9,657 nt of DNA, from contig CAZIFF010000021.1 of the NCBI GenBank assembly GCA_964538345.1, forward strand, positions 1 through 9,657. The letters run 5' to 3'. Positions 4,058-9,657 of this stretch are shown here, one piece after another (within the stretch, counting starts at the first letter, position 1; each line of letters starts with the position of its first letter). The notes beneath the pieces are model-generated. The model had not been told where the DNA came from and searched no databases. It saw only the letters and a program-made list of their open reading frames with translations. Source of the DNA: JAGOTN01 sp964538345. GTDB taxonomy: Bacteria > Patescibacteriota > Minisyncoccia > Phycocordibacterales > JAACPR01. Made by a program: the position numbers and the translations under genes.

Positions 4058-6037
4058 TTAGTCAATTACAACCTTTGATGTTTCGAATTCTGCTTCGTCT
4101 GGAACTGTGAAGCTAACTAGTGATACATCAGATGATGATGCGAATCGGATAGTATCAAGTGAGATACCATATGATTGGCTAACTGATGCTCCTGTTGGAT
4201 CAAGTTCTACACGGATTGTGAATGTTTCTGAAGTACCTTCTGAGATCTTGTGACGATTTGCAGTCTCAGTATCTGAAGATTCTTCTGAAATGTAAGCTGT
4301 TGTTGTACCAACGAATGATACACCATTGTTTGTAACGCTAATTACAAATCCTGCTCCTGATGAAGCTGATGTAGATACGCTGTCTTGGATGTAAGCATCT
4401 TCTTCAAGAGCTGTAACTTCCACTTCAATCTCGAAGATACCCTTTTCGATATCTCCTGAGAATTCAGCTTGGTCAACTGTTGCTGATTCGCTTACTCCTT
4501 CTACAACGATACCTTCACGACGTAGAGTGTGAACTGCACCTTCTTGTCGTCCTGATACTGCTGCAGCGTCTCCTGTTGAATCACCTTCGGCTGTAATACC
4601 AAGTTCAAGGTTTGAACCATTGATTTTACCTACACCAAATTGAACTTGTGTTCCATCTGTGTAGTTACCTGAAAGCTTTAGGAATTCTGCCTTAACTACA
4701 ACTTCGATTGTCTCACCTGCAGCAACTGGAATTTCATCGTCGTTGTCTTCAAAGTCAAATGTATATTGACCGTGATTTGCTGGTAGAGTTGTTGAAGCTG
4801 TATCGTAGCTAAATTCTTCTCCATCGATTTCAACCATAACGTCTGAAATCACTGATGTTATATCAGAATCTGAAGTAGATGCTGTAACAACAAGTGTATT
4901 TAATAGAACGTCTGCGCTGTCATCGTTGTCGATTTCAAAGCGGAATACTTCGTATGGTCCTTTCTTGTCGTCGTTGTCAACTACAAGGATAGAAGCATCT
5001 AAGTCGTCATCACTTTCTCGCACTGTAACGTCACCGTCTTGTGCTTCTTCGATTGTGAAGTTCTTTGATTCTGAATTTGAACCTGTGTATTGGTCAATTC
5101 CAGCACCATCGATTGCTCGGATACCTTCTGTTGGGATCCAAATTTTCCATGATTGTGGAAGATCTGTGTCGTCAACATTTCCTGAAGTTGTAACTTCAAG
5201 TTCTACTGTTACTTCTTCACCTTCTTCAATCATTGTGTCTAGACCTGTGAAGCGAACTTCATAAGCACGACTTGTTGAAGGAGTTTCTGTAGAATCTTCT
5301 CTTGACCACTCATCTTCGTCGTCAACTTGCATATCTGCAACTTTGTCTCCGTTGATGTAAACAGCGATCTCTTCGATTTGATTCCAAGGCTCATCCTCTG
5401 CTGTTTCAGTAACTGATTCAACTCGAACGTCTACACGCTCGATTTTAACGTCACCGTCTTCAACATCGAATTGTGCTTCGAAAACTTTAGCTGATTCACC
5501 TTCGTCAATATCCTCGTTTGAGTATGATGAAGTTGAGTCATAGCTTTCTAGAGAAGCTTCGTCACCAGAAAGTGATCCAGTTGAACCTGTTGATCCAGTT
5601 CCTGTTGTTGAACAGTCTCCTGAAACTTTAGCTCTTGTCATTGGACCAAAGTATCCAGCTGCTGGAGAAATTCCTACAGAAGCTTGGTACTTAGCTAGTG
5701 ATGATTGTGTAAGTGCACCAAAGTATCCCTTTGAAACACCTGTTGGGATTGATAAATGTCCTTTTGATTCTAGGAATGATTGTAGAGCTACTACATCTGC
5801 TCCTGTTGAACCAAGAGTTAAGTCGCGAGTATATGTACCGCAAGAAGCTGTACTTGTTGAAGTACTTCCTCCTACAGCTGCCATAGCTGCGGCTGCTTTA
5901 TCAGCTGAGATAACACCCATACTTACTAGAAGTTGGATATCAGCAGCTGTTAAAGCTGATGCTGTTGAAACAGAAACTGATGCTACAAGAGCAACAACAG
6001 CTACTGCACCAGCGATCTTTGAAAAAGTTTTTTTCAT
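4058..6037 (-). CDS. Acidic surface (S-layer-like) protein with peptidoglycan-binding domain
   Basis: This 659-aa protein has a signal peptide (about residues 1-28, MKKTFSKIAG... ending STASA). A short helical segment (TAADIQLLVSMGVISADKAA, from 30) follows. Residues 66-142 are a peptidoglycan-binding-1-like domain (DLTLGSTGADVVALQSFLES, GYFGALTQSSLAKYQ, GYFGPMTRAKV). The only two cysteines I find, Cys66 and Cys142, bracket this domain and could form a disulfide. A Thr/Ser/Gly linker (143-160) leads to a long Asp/Glu-rich beta-strand region to the end, with no C-terminal anchor. This build fits the abundant surface proteins of Parcubacteria. The acidic exterior may bind divalent cations, and the PG-binding domain would tether it to the wall. 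High expression is inferred from the promoter, long hairpin-rich leader, double 3' hairpin and regular codon choice. The ATG at 6037 is followed by Lys-Lys; no SD is visible. Confidence 0.85.
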   Translation of the reverse strand: MKKTFSKIAGAVAVVALVASVSVSTASALTAADIQLLVSMGVISADKAAAAMAAVGGSTSTSTASCGTYTRDLTLGSTGADVVALQSFLESKGHLSIPTGVSKGYFGALTQSSLAKYQASVGISPAAGYFGPMTRAKVSGDCSTTGTGSTGSTGSLSGDEASLESYDSTSSYSNEDIDEGESAKVFEAQFDVEDGDVKIERVDVRVESVTETAEDEPWNQIEEIAVYINGDKVADMQVDDEDEWSREDSTETPSTSRAYEVRFTGLDTMIEEGEEVTVELEVTTSGNVDDTDLPQSWKIWIPTEGIRAIDGAGIDQYTGSNSESKNFTIEEAQDGDVTVRESDDDLDASILVVDNDDKKGPYEVFRFEIDNDDSADVLLNTLVVTASTSDSDITSVISDVMVEIDGEEFSYDTASTTLPANHGQYTFDFEDNDDEIPVAAGETIEVVVKAEFLKLSGNYTDGTQVQFGVGKINGSNLELGITAEGDSTGDAAAVSGRQEGAVHTLRREGIVVEGVSESATVDQAEFSGDIEKGIFEIEVEVTALEEDAYIQDSVSTSASSGAGFVISVTNNGVSFVGTTTAYISEESSDTETANRHKISEGTSETFTIRVELDPTGASVSQSYGISLDTIRFASSSDVSLVSFTVPDEAEFETSKVVID

Positions 6038-6411
6038 GCTGTGTAAATTTTTAAGAACAATTACTTATGCCGTTATTATAAATGGTTTCGTAATTGAACA
6101 TTGGTAATTAATTACTAACGTTTTAGACTCCATTTTTAAATCGGAAGTCTAGCGATAAACACCAACTACTTTAAGTCGCCTGAAAGTAGGTTGGCTTCAA
6201 TAAATTGGTCTGTCTTTCTGACATGCTTTCATTACTGAATTGTCGTACGGTAAATACCTAAGATGACGAATGTCTATATTCTGTTTTCAACGATCATTCG
6301 TACCGCAAAATCTCCTCCGTCTCTCGGTACTCAACTATTGTATCGTACCCGTCAGTGCAATACATAAGTTGATGTGGATAACCGGGCCTTTTAAGCCCTA
6401 TTACCACATAT
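6038..6411 (-). promoter_or_regulatory. Long structured 5' leader of the surface-protein mRNA
   Basis: The leader is about 370 nt, from the predicted start near 6411 to the ATG, and holds no convincing gene. By eye it is full of hairpins: 6404-6409/6372-6377 at the very 5' end with an inner GGGC/GCCC stem; 6345-6349/6326-6330; CATTCG-TACCG 6295-6305 with 6248-6252 plus 6267-6272, with a 14-nt bulge; 6220-6223/6211-6214; 6183-6194/6162-6172 (11 bp, one bulge); 6143-6151/6124-6131. A palindrome GTAATTAATTAC lies at 6104-6115. A perfect TATAAT (6080-6075) near the 3' end may be a second promoter start with a weak -35. No known riboswitch was recognised and no terminator precedes the ORF. S-layer mRNAs of other bacteria carry long stabilising leaders; the same role here is inference. 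Confidence 0.55.
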
Positions 6412-6415
6412 CCGC

Positions 6416-6444
6416 AATATACACTAAAAAGTGTCAAAAATCAA
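6416..6444 (-). promoter_or_regulatory. Main promoter of the surface-protein gene
   Basis: The minus strand has TTGATT (6444-6439), a 17-bp spacer and TATATT (6421-6416). The predicted start at 6411-6409 falls exactly at the first base of the 5'-terminal hairpin of the leader, which supports the call. The -35 lies just 9 nt after the stop codon of the upstream 271-aa gene. No convincing terminator separates them, so some read-through from that gene is possible. Confidence 0.65.
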
Positions 6445-6453
6445 TGAATTTGA

Positions 6454-7269
6454 TTAAAAAGTTGAGTAGGTCCTCCATCTTCTCTCACCTTCTTTTTTTA
6501 TTAGATTAAGGGACACCATTTTCAATAATTCTCTTTGAATTGTCTTTTCGCTACAGTGTTTTATTTTTAAAGAAATGTCCTTTATGGTCACTTTTCCATT
6601 GTCCTTTATAATTTTAATTATTTCATCCCTTCTTTCGTTATTTGCAGATAATTCTGTATGTCCTTTATCTAAATCTTTAGATTCTTTATAGCGACTAAAC
6701 GGAAAAGTGTTTATTGGGAGATTTTCTTGTCTTTTATGTCCTTTATGAGCATCTTCTTCTTGTACTTGTCTTGTTCTAGACTCCACTACAAAAAATGATT
6801 TCTTCAAATCATTGATAGAATTTAAGCTGTCCTTATGATTCTCAATTTCTTTATTTAATTTGTGTATCTCATCAATCAGTATGTTTATGTTTTGAATTGA
6901 AATAAGTCCTGAAACTGAAGCTATATTTAATAAAGAATTTAATTCTATAAAGCACTCTTTGATCTTTAAGAAAGTCTTATTTCCACCTTGTCCATGATTT
7001 AAAGAAATAATGTCTTTTATAATATTGTTGGCTATTGTTCTTATGTTTGTCTTTAATGAATCTGTATCAGACATGTGAGCTGTGGCAAGATATAAAGCCA
7101 AAGATATCTTCTCTGTCTTTTTAAACAAGAAAAGCTTTAAATTATCGTCAAAAGGAGTATTTAAGCTATGTCCTTGAATAATTTCATTCATGCGCCTCAT
7201 TGTAAAAAAGACATCGCCAAAAAACAATTGCGTCTGACTCTCATAAATGTTCTGATTTTTATTTTCCAT
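6454..7269 (-). CDS. CPR-type regulator: helical bundle plus C-terminal HTH
   Basis: In this 271-aa protein, residues about 45-160 are helical (KTEKISLALYLATAHMSDTD then long amphipathic helices with Asn/Glu/Lys), forming a bundle or coiled coil. Residues 165-210 are a charged, probably disordered linker (QVQEEDAHKGHKRQ). Residues 213-262 are a DeoR-like helix-turn-helix: RRDEIIKIIKDNGKVTIKDIS, CSEKTIQRELLKMV, wing IKKEGERRWRTYS. I recognise this arrangement from many Parcubacteria genomes, where it is annotated hypothetical or DeoR-type; its targets are unknown. It is not an intact DeoR sugar repressor, since the sugar-phosphate domain is missing. It has the clearest SD in the window (AAAGGA, 6 nt before the ATG). 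The decamer containing it recurs four times inside the gene. It is divergent from ftsK and lies upstream of the surface-protein gene. Confidence 0.78.
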   Translation of the reverse strand: MENKNQNIYESQTQLFFGDVFFTMRRMNEIIQGHSLNTPFDDNLKLFLFKKTEKISLALYLATAHMSDTDSLKTNIRTIANNIIKDIISLNHGQGGNKTFLKIKECFIELNSLLNIASVSGLISIQNINILIDEIHKLNKEIENHKDSLNSINDLKKSFFVVESRTRQVQEEDAHKGHKRQENLPINTFPFSRYKESKDLDKGHTELSANNERRDEIIKIIKDNGKVTIKDISLKIKHCSEKTIQRELLKMVSLNLIKKEGERRWRTYSTF

Positions 7270-7283
7270 AAAATGTCCTTTAT
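6576..7283 (-). repeat. Recurrent decamer ATAAAGGACA in and before the 271-aa gene
   Basis: On the minus strand ATAAAGGACA occurs exactly at 7283-7274 (the ribosome-binding site), 6746-6737, 6668-6659, 6609-6600 and 6585-6576. The one-base variant ATAAAAGACA occurs at 7020-7011 and 6737-6728. Inside the gene it is read in two different frames (IKD twice, KGH twice), so the conservation is at nucleotide level and is not a peptide repeat. I found no exact copy elsewhere in the window. Confidence 0.7.
7276..7281 (-). promoter_or_regulatory. Shine-Dalgarno site of the 271-aa regulator gene
   Basis: AAAGGA on the minus strand lies 6 nt upstream of the ATG at 7269 and fixes that start. It shows that SD-led translation is used in this genome, in contrast to the other starts in the window, where I see none. 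Confidence 0.75.
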
Positions 7284-7324
7284 TTAATTTAGTTTTTCAC
7301 AGCAATCCTTTAAATAAGCGTGTT

Positions 7325-7330
7325 ATTATA
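7325..7330 (-). promoter_or_regulatory. -10 element of the 271-aa regulator gene
   Basis: A consensus TATAAT on the minus strand; predicted start near 7318, leaving a leader of about 48 nt that contains the SD. No good -35 is found at 16-18 bp. The 91-bp intergenic space also has to hold the divergent ftsK promoter. For ftsK the best candidate is TTATTA (7323-7328), 17 bp, TAAAAT (7346-7351), which is weak. Confidence 0.4.
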
Positions 7331-7360
7331 TAGAGTATTATTTGTTAAAATTTAAATATT

Positions 7361-9577
7361 GTGGGAAGAAAGAAATTAAAAGATAAAGAGAATGAAAAAG
7401 TTGAGAAAGAGCCTTTTCTAAAAGAAGAAACTATTGAGGCGATTACAGCAGTTGTGTTTATAGCAATTTCCGCATTTTTAACTTTTGCTTCTTTTGGTAA
7501 TGCTGGTGTATTGGGCGACATAGTATTTCGAGCTTCTACCTTTCTCTTTGGAATTGGCTTCTATTTAATACCCGTAATATTACTTGGCCTAGGAGTGTCA
7601 TTTTTAGCGTCACTAAAACACAATTTGGCGATGGCAAAAATTGTTGGTGCCGTATTTATTTTTATATCAGGATTAGGGTTAGTGGATTTAGTTTTTAGCA
7701 GAGGAGGTTTTGTGGGTAATTTAATTTCTACACCATTAGAAAAACTTTTAGACTTCTGGGTCACACTTATTGCACTATTTTCTGTATTACTAATTTCTGT
7801 ACTTGTAGTCTTCAACCTTTCAATTAAATTCGATGCGGCAAAAATGTTTAAGAAAAAAGAAAATACCGAAGATGATGAAAATGAAATTGAAGCTCCTGTA
7901 ATTATCAGTGCTGCTGAATTGAATAAAAAAGAAGTACCTGAGCCCGTAAAAAATAATGACGACAATGATGATGTACCGGTTGTTGCACCAGATCCAGTAG
8001 CAGCCCCAAGCGGTAAGCCAAGTGGATTGATATTTTTTGCAAAGAGATCAGCACAACAAACTTTTACACCTCCACCTTTATCTCTATTACAGAAAGATTC
8101 CGGAAAGCCTGAAGTTGGTGACGTGAAAGCAAATGCAAACATTATTAAAAGAACTCTTTCAAATTTCGGTATTCAGGTTGAAATGGATGAAGTTTCTATT
8201 GGACCCTCTGTAACAAGATACGCTTTGAAACCTGCTGAGGGAGTTAAGCTTTCAAGAATTGTTGCTCTGCAAAATGACCTTTCACTTGCGCTTGCTGCTC
8301 ACCCACTTCGTGTAGAAGCACCTATCCCAGGAAAATCTCTTGTAGGTATCGAAATTCCAAACTCAACAAAAACAATCGTTGGTCTTGGTTCGCTTTTGAA
8401 CGATCCGTCTTTTCAAGATCCTTCAAAAGTTCTTAATGTTTGCCTTGGAAAAGGTATTACAGGCCAAAGTCAATTTGCTAATTTGGCAAAAATGCCCCAT
8501 GCGCTTATTGCGGGTTCTACTGGCTCTGGAAAATCTGTAACAATTCACGCAATTATCACTTCTCTTCTTTATAGAAATCACCCAGATCAAATGAAATTCA
8601 TCATGGTTGACCCAAAGAGAGTGGAGCTTACTCTTTATAATAAAATCCCTCATCTACTGACTCCGGTTATCACAGACGCAAAGAAAGCGATTTTGGCTTT
8701 AAAATGGGCAGCAAAAGAAATGGATAGAAGATACGATTTACTAGAAGAGTGCGCAGTGCGAGATATTCAATCATATCACTCAACAATTTTAGAACCGGCA
8801 TTAAAAGCTTCTAAAGAAAATCCTGACGCAGAGCTTCCTGAAAACATGCCATATATAGTAATAATTATCGACGAGTTGGCCGATATTATGCAATCATATC
8901 CACGTGAACTTGAATCTGCGATTGTGCGTTTAGCACAAATGAGCCGTGCAGTTGGTATTCACTTGATGATTTCAACACAAAGACCGAGCGTTAATGTTAT
9001 TACAGGTCTTATTAAAGCAAACATCCCAACCAGAATTGCTCTTCAAGTAGCTTCTCAAATAGACTCTCGTACAATTTTAGATATGCCTGGTGCAGAAAAA
9101 TTACTAGGTGCAGGAGATATGCTTTATCTATCTGGTGAAATGTCTCAACCTCGTCGTCTACAATCTGCCTTTATTTCTGAAAAAGAAGTTAAGAAAGTAG
9201 TTGAGTGGCTACAAAATCAATACAAAGACGAAGTCGGTGTAAATGAAGCTATTGATTTTGGTGGAAATCCAGCAAGTGAACCAAATCCAATGGACGCAAT
9301 AGCCGCTGCTGGTGGTTTTGATGAAGTTGGTGATGACGATGATTTATACAATGAAGCCAGAAGAGTTGTTGTTGAAGCGGGAAAAGCATCTACTTCTTAT
9401 ATTCAAAGAAAATTGCGCGTTGGATATTCTAGGGCGGCGCGCCTAATAGACCTACTGGAAGAACGTGGTGTCGTGGGGCCTGCAGATGGCTCAAAGCCCC
9501 GAGATGTAATCGGAGCCGGCGCGCCGCAGTCTGCCCCATCTACAGAATCAGAATCATCATCTGAGGAACAATTCTAA
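7361..9577 (+). CDS. ftsK: DNA translocase FtsK/SpoIIIE
   Basis: This complete 738-aa FtsK/SpoIIIE protein is an ATP-driven motor that pumps chromosomal DNA through the division septum. Four membrane helices occupy about residues 25-155, followed by a short acidic/Pro-rich linker (165-240), much shorter than in E. coli. The motor domain follows: alpha domain about 250-350, Walker A GSTGSGKS at 385-392, FIMVDPKRVELTLYN at 413-427, Walker B YIVIIIDELADIM at 498-510, STQRPSVNVITG at 538-549 and IASQ-type sensor sequence up to LLGAGDMLYL. The gamma winged-helix domain (about 661-717, YIQRKLRVGYSRAARLIDLLEERG), which reads polar KOPS sequences, is present. The start is GTG at 7361; there is no ATG before residue 91 and starting there would delete membrane helices. 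No SD is visible, and a -10-like TAAAAT 9 nt upstream suggests a leaderless message. The end of the gene is locally GC-rich. Confidence 0.97.
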   Translation: MGRKKLKDKENEKVEKEPFLKEETIEAITAVVFIAISAFLTFASFGNAGVLGDIVFRASTFLFGIGFYLIPVILLGLGVSFLASLKHNLAMAKIVGAVFIFISGLGLVDLVFSRGGFVGNLISTPLEKLLDFWVTLIALFSVLLISVLVVFNLSIKFDAAKMFKKKENTEDDENEIEAPVIISAAELNKKEVPEPVKNNDDNDDVPVVAPDPVAAPSGKPSGLIFFAKRSAQQTFTPPPLSLLQKDSGKPEVGDVKANANIIKRTLSNFGIQVEMDEVSIGPSVTRYALKPAEGVKLSRIVALQNDLSLALAAHPLRVEAPIPGKSLVGIEIPNSTKTIVGLGSLLNDPSFQDPSKVLNVCLGKGITGQSQFANLAKMPHALIAGSTGSGKSVTIHAIITSLLYRNHPDQMKFIMVDPKRVELTLYNKIPHLLTPVITDAKKAILALKWAAKEMDRRYDLLEECAVRDIQSYHSTILEPALKASKENPDAELPENMPYIVIIIDELADIMQSYPRELESAIVRLAQMSRAVGIHLMISTQRPSVNVITGLIKANIPTRIALQVASQIDSRTILDMPGAEKLLGAGDMLYLSGEMSQPRRLQSAFISEKEVKKVVEWLQNQYKDEVGVNEAIDFGGNPASEPNPMDAIAAAGGFDEVGDDDDLYNEARRVVVEAGKASTSYIQRKLRVGYSRAARLIDLLEERGVVGPADGSKPRDVIGAGAPQSAPSTESESSSEEQF

Positions 9578-9579
9578 AA

Positions 9580-9657
9580 ATGAATTCTAGAAATAAAATT
9601 ATAACCATATCTACAGCAGTAGTTTTTATAATCATAATTTCTTATGCATTTTTTAAT
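9580..9657 (+). CDS. Membrane-anchored protein, N-terminus only (partial)
   Basis: An ATG 2 nt after the ftsK stop opens a frame that stays open to the window end (26 codons). It reads MNSRNKIITISTAVVFIIII then SYAFFN: a short basic N-terminus and one strongly hydrophobic helix, i.e. a signal anchor or uncleaved signal peptide. The tight spacing implies co-transcription and perhaps translational coupling with ftsK. Too little is visible to name it. Confidence 0.65.
   Translation, partial: MNSRNKIITISTAVVFIIIISYAFFN

Noticed and set aside
4926..5421. Several ORFs of 60-112 aa inside the surface-protein gene
   Set aside because: They are shadows caused by regular codon use in the long acidic repeat-like region.
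6270..6509. 79-aa plus-strand ORF
   Set aside because: It runs antisense across the structured leader, the promoter and the end of the 271-aa gene; no promoter or RBS.
7561..8142. 193-aa minus-strand ORF inside ftsK
   Set aside because: It is a Ser/Thr-rich mirror of the FtsK linker coding sequence and lacks any independent support.
9436..9525. Two GGCGCGCC palindromes (9436-9443 and 9518-9525) in an AT-rich genome
   Set aside because: They fall in Ala/Gly/Arg codons of the locally GC-rich end of ftsK and have no context suggesting a functional site; noted only as local composition.
1..9657. CRISPR array, prophage, toxin-antitoxin pair or defence island
   Set aside because: No regularly spaced repeats, integrase, phage structural genes or nuclease/toxin motifs are visible; the only nucleotidyltransferase-like domain has no HEPN-type partner next to it.

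Overview
The window reads as chromosomal DNA from a Candidate Phyla Radiation bacterium (Patescibacteria, most likely Parcubacteria/Paceibacteria). The basis is the protein set: a lamin-tail-domain secreted protein, an acidic surface protein with a peptidoglycan-binding domain, a winged-helix/nucleotidyltransferase-fold regulator and a helical-bundle/HTH regulator ending in the KKEGERRW-type motif. This placement is recognition from family knowledge, not a search result. TGA acts as a stop (end of the 2073-2684 gene), so the code is not the UGA-Gly code of Gracilibacteria. Base composition is AT-rich, with two islands of higher GC: the rRNA and an RNA-like locus at about 890-1155.

Layout. Positions 1-464 hold the 5' part of a 23S rRNA gene on the minus strand. 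Upstream of it there is no 16S gene. Instead there is a leader of about 260 nt with its own good sigma70-type promoter (733-761) and, between promoter and rRNA, an intrinsic-terminator-like hairpin with an 8-U tract. A divergent promoter (833-860, with a 9-3-9 dyad over the -10) drives a short plus-strand unit (about 867-1167) that ends in a very strong terminator. I think it is an unidentified structured RNA, with a 77-aa very basic ORF as the alternative. A 139-bp element with near-perfect 29-bp terminal inverted repeats (1182-1320) follows.

Positions 1324-3919 hold a minus-strand cluster: a secreted lamin-tail/PKD protein, a 26-aa membrane mini-protein, a wHTH-nucleotidyltransferase-fold regulator and a TM-helix (mechanosensitive-channel-like) membrane protein. 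A bidirectional terminator (3974-4005) separates it from a 659-aa surface (S-layer-like) protein gene. That gene is preceded by an unusually long (about 370 nt) leader rich in hairpins and starting at a clear promoter. Upstream lies a 271-aa regulator gene whose Shine-Dalgarno decamer recurs inside its own coding sequence. On the plus strand, ftsK (DNA translocase, complete) is followed 2 nt later by a membrane-anchored protein cut off by the window end.

The strongest leads are regulatory rather than a new enzyme system: a 23S rRNA unit with its own promoter and a terminator-like leader, an unidentified candidate ncRNA, a repeated decamer in the 271-aa regulator gene, a long structured leader on the surface-protein gene, and promoters placed so close to start codons that several mRNAs would be leaderless.
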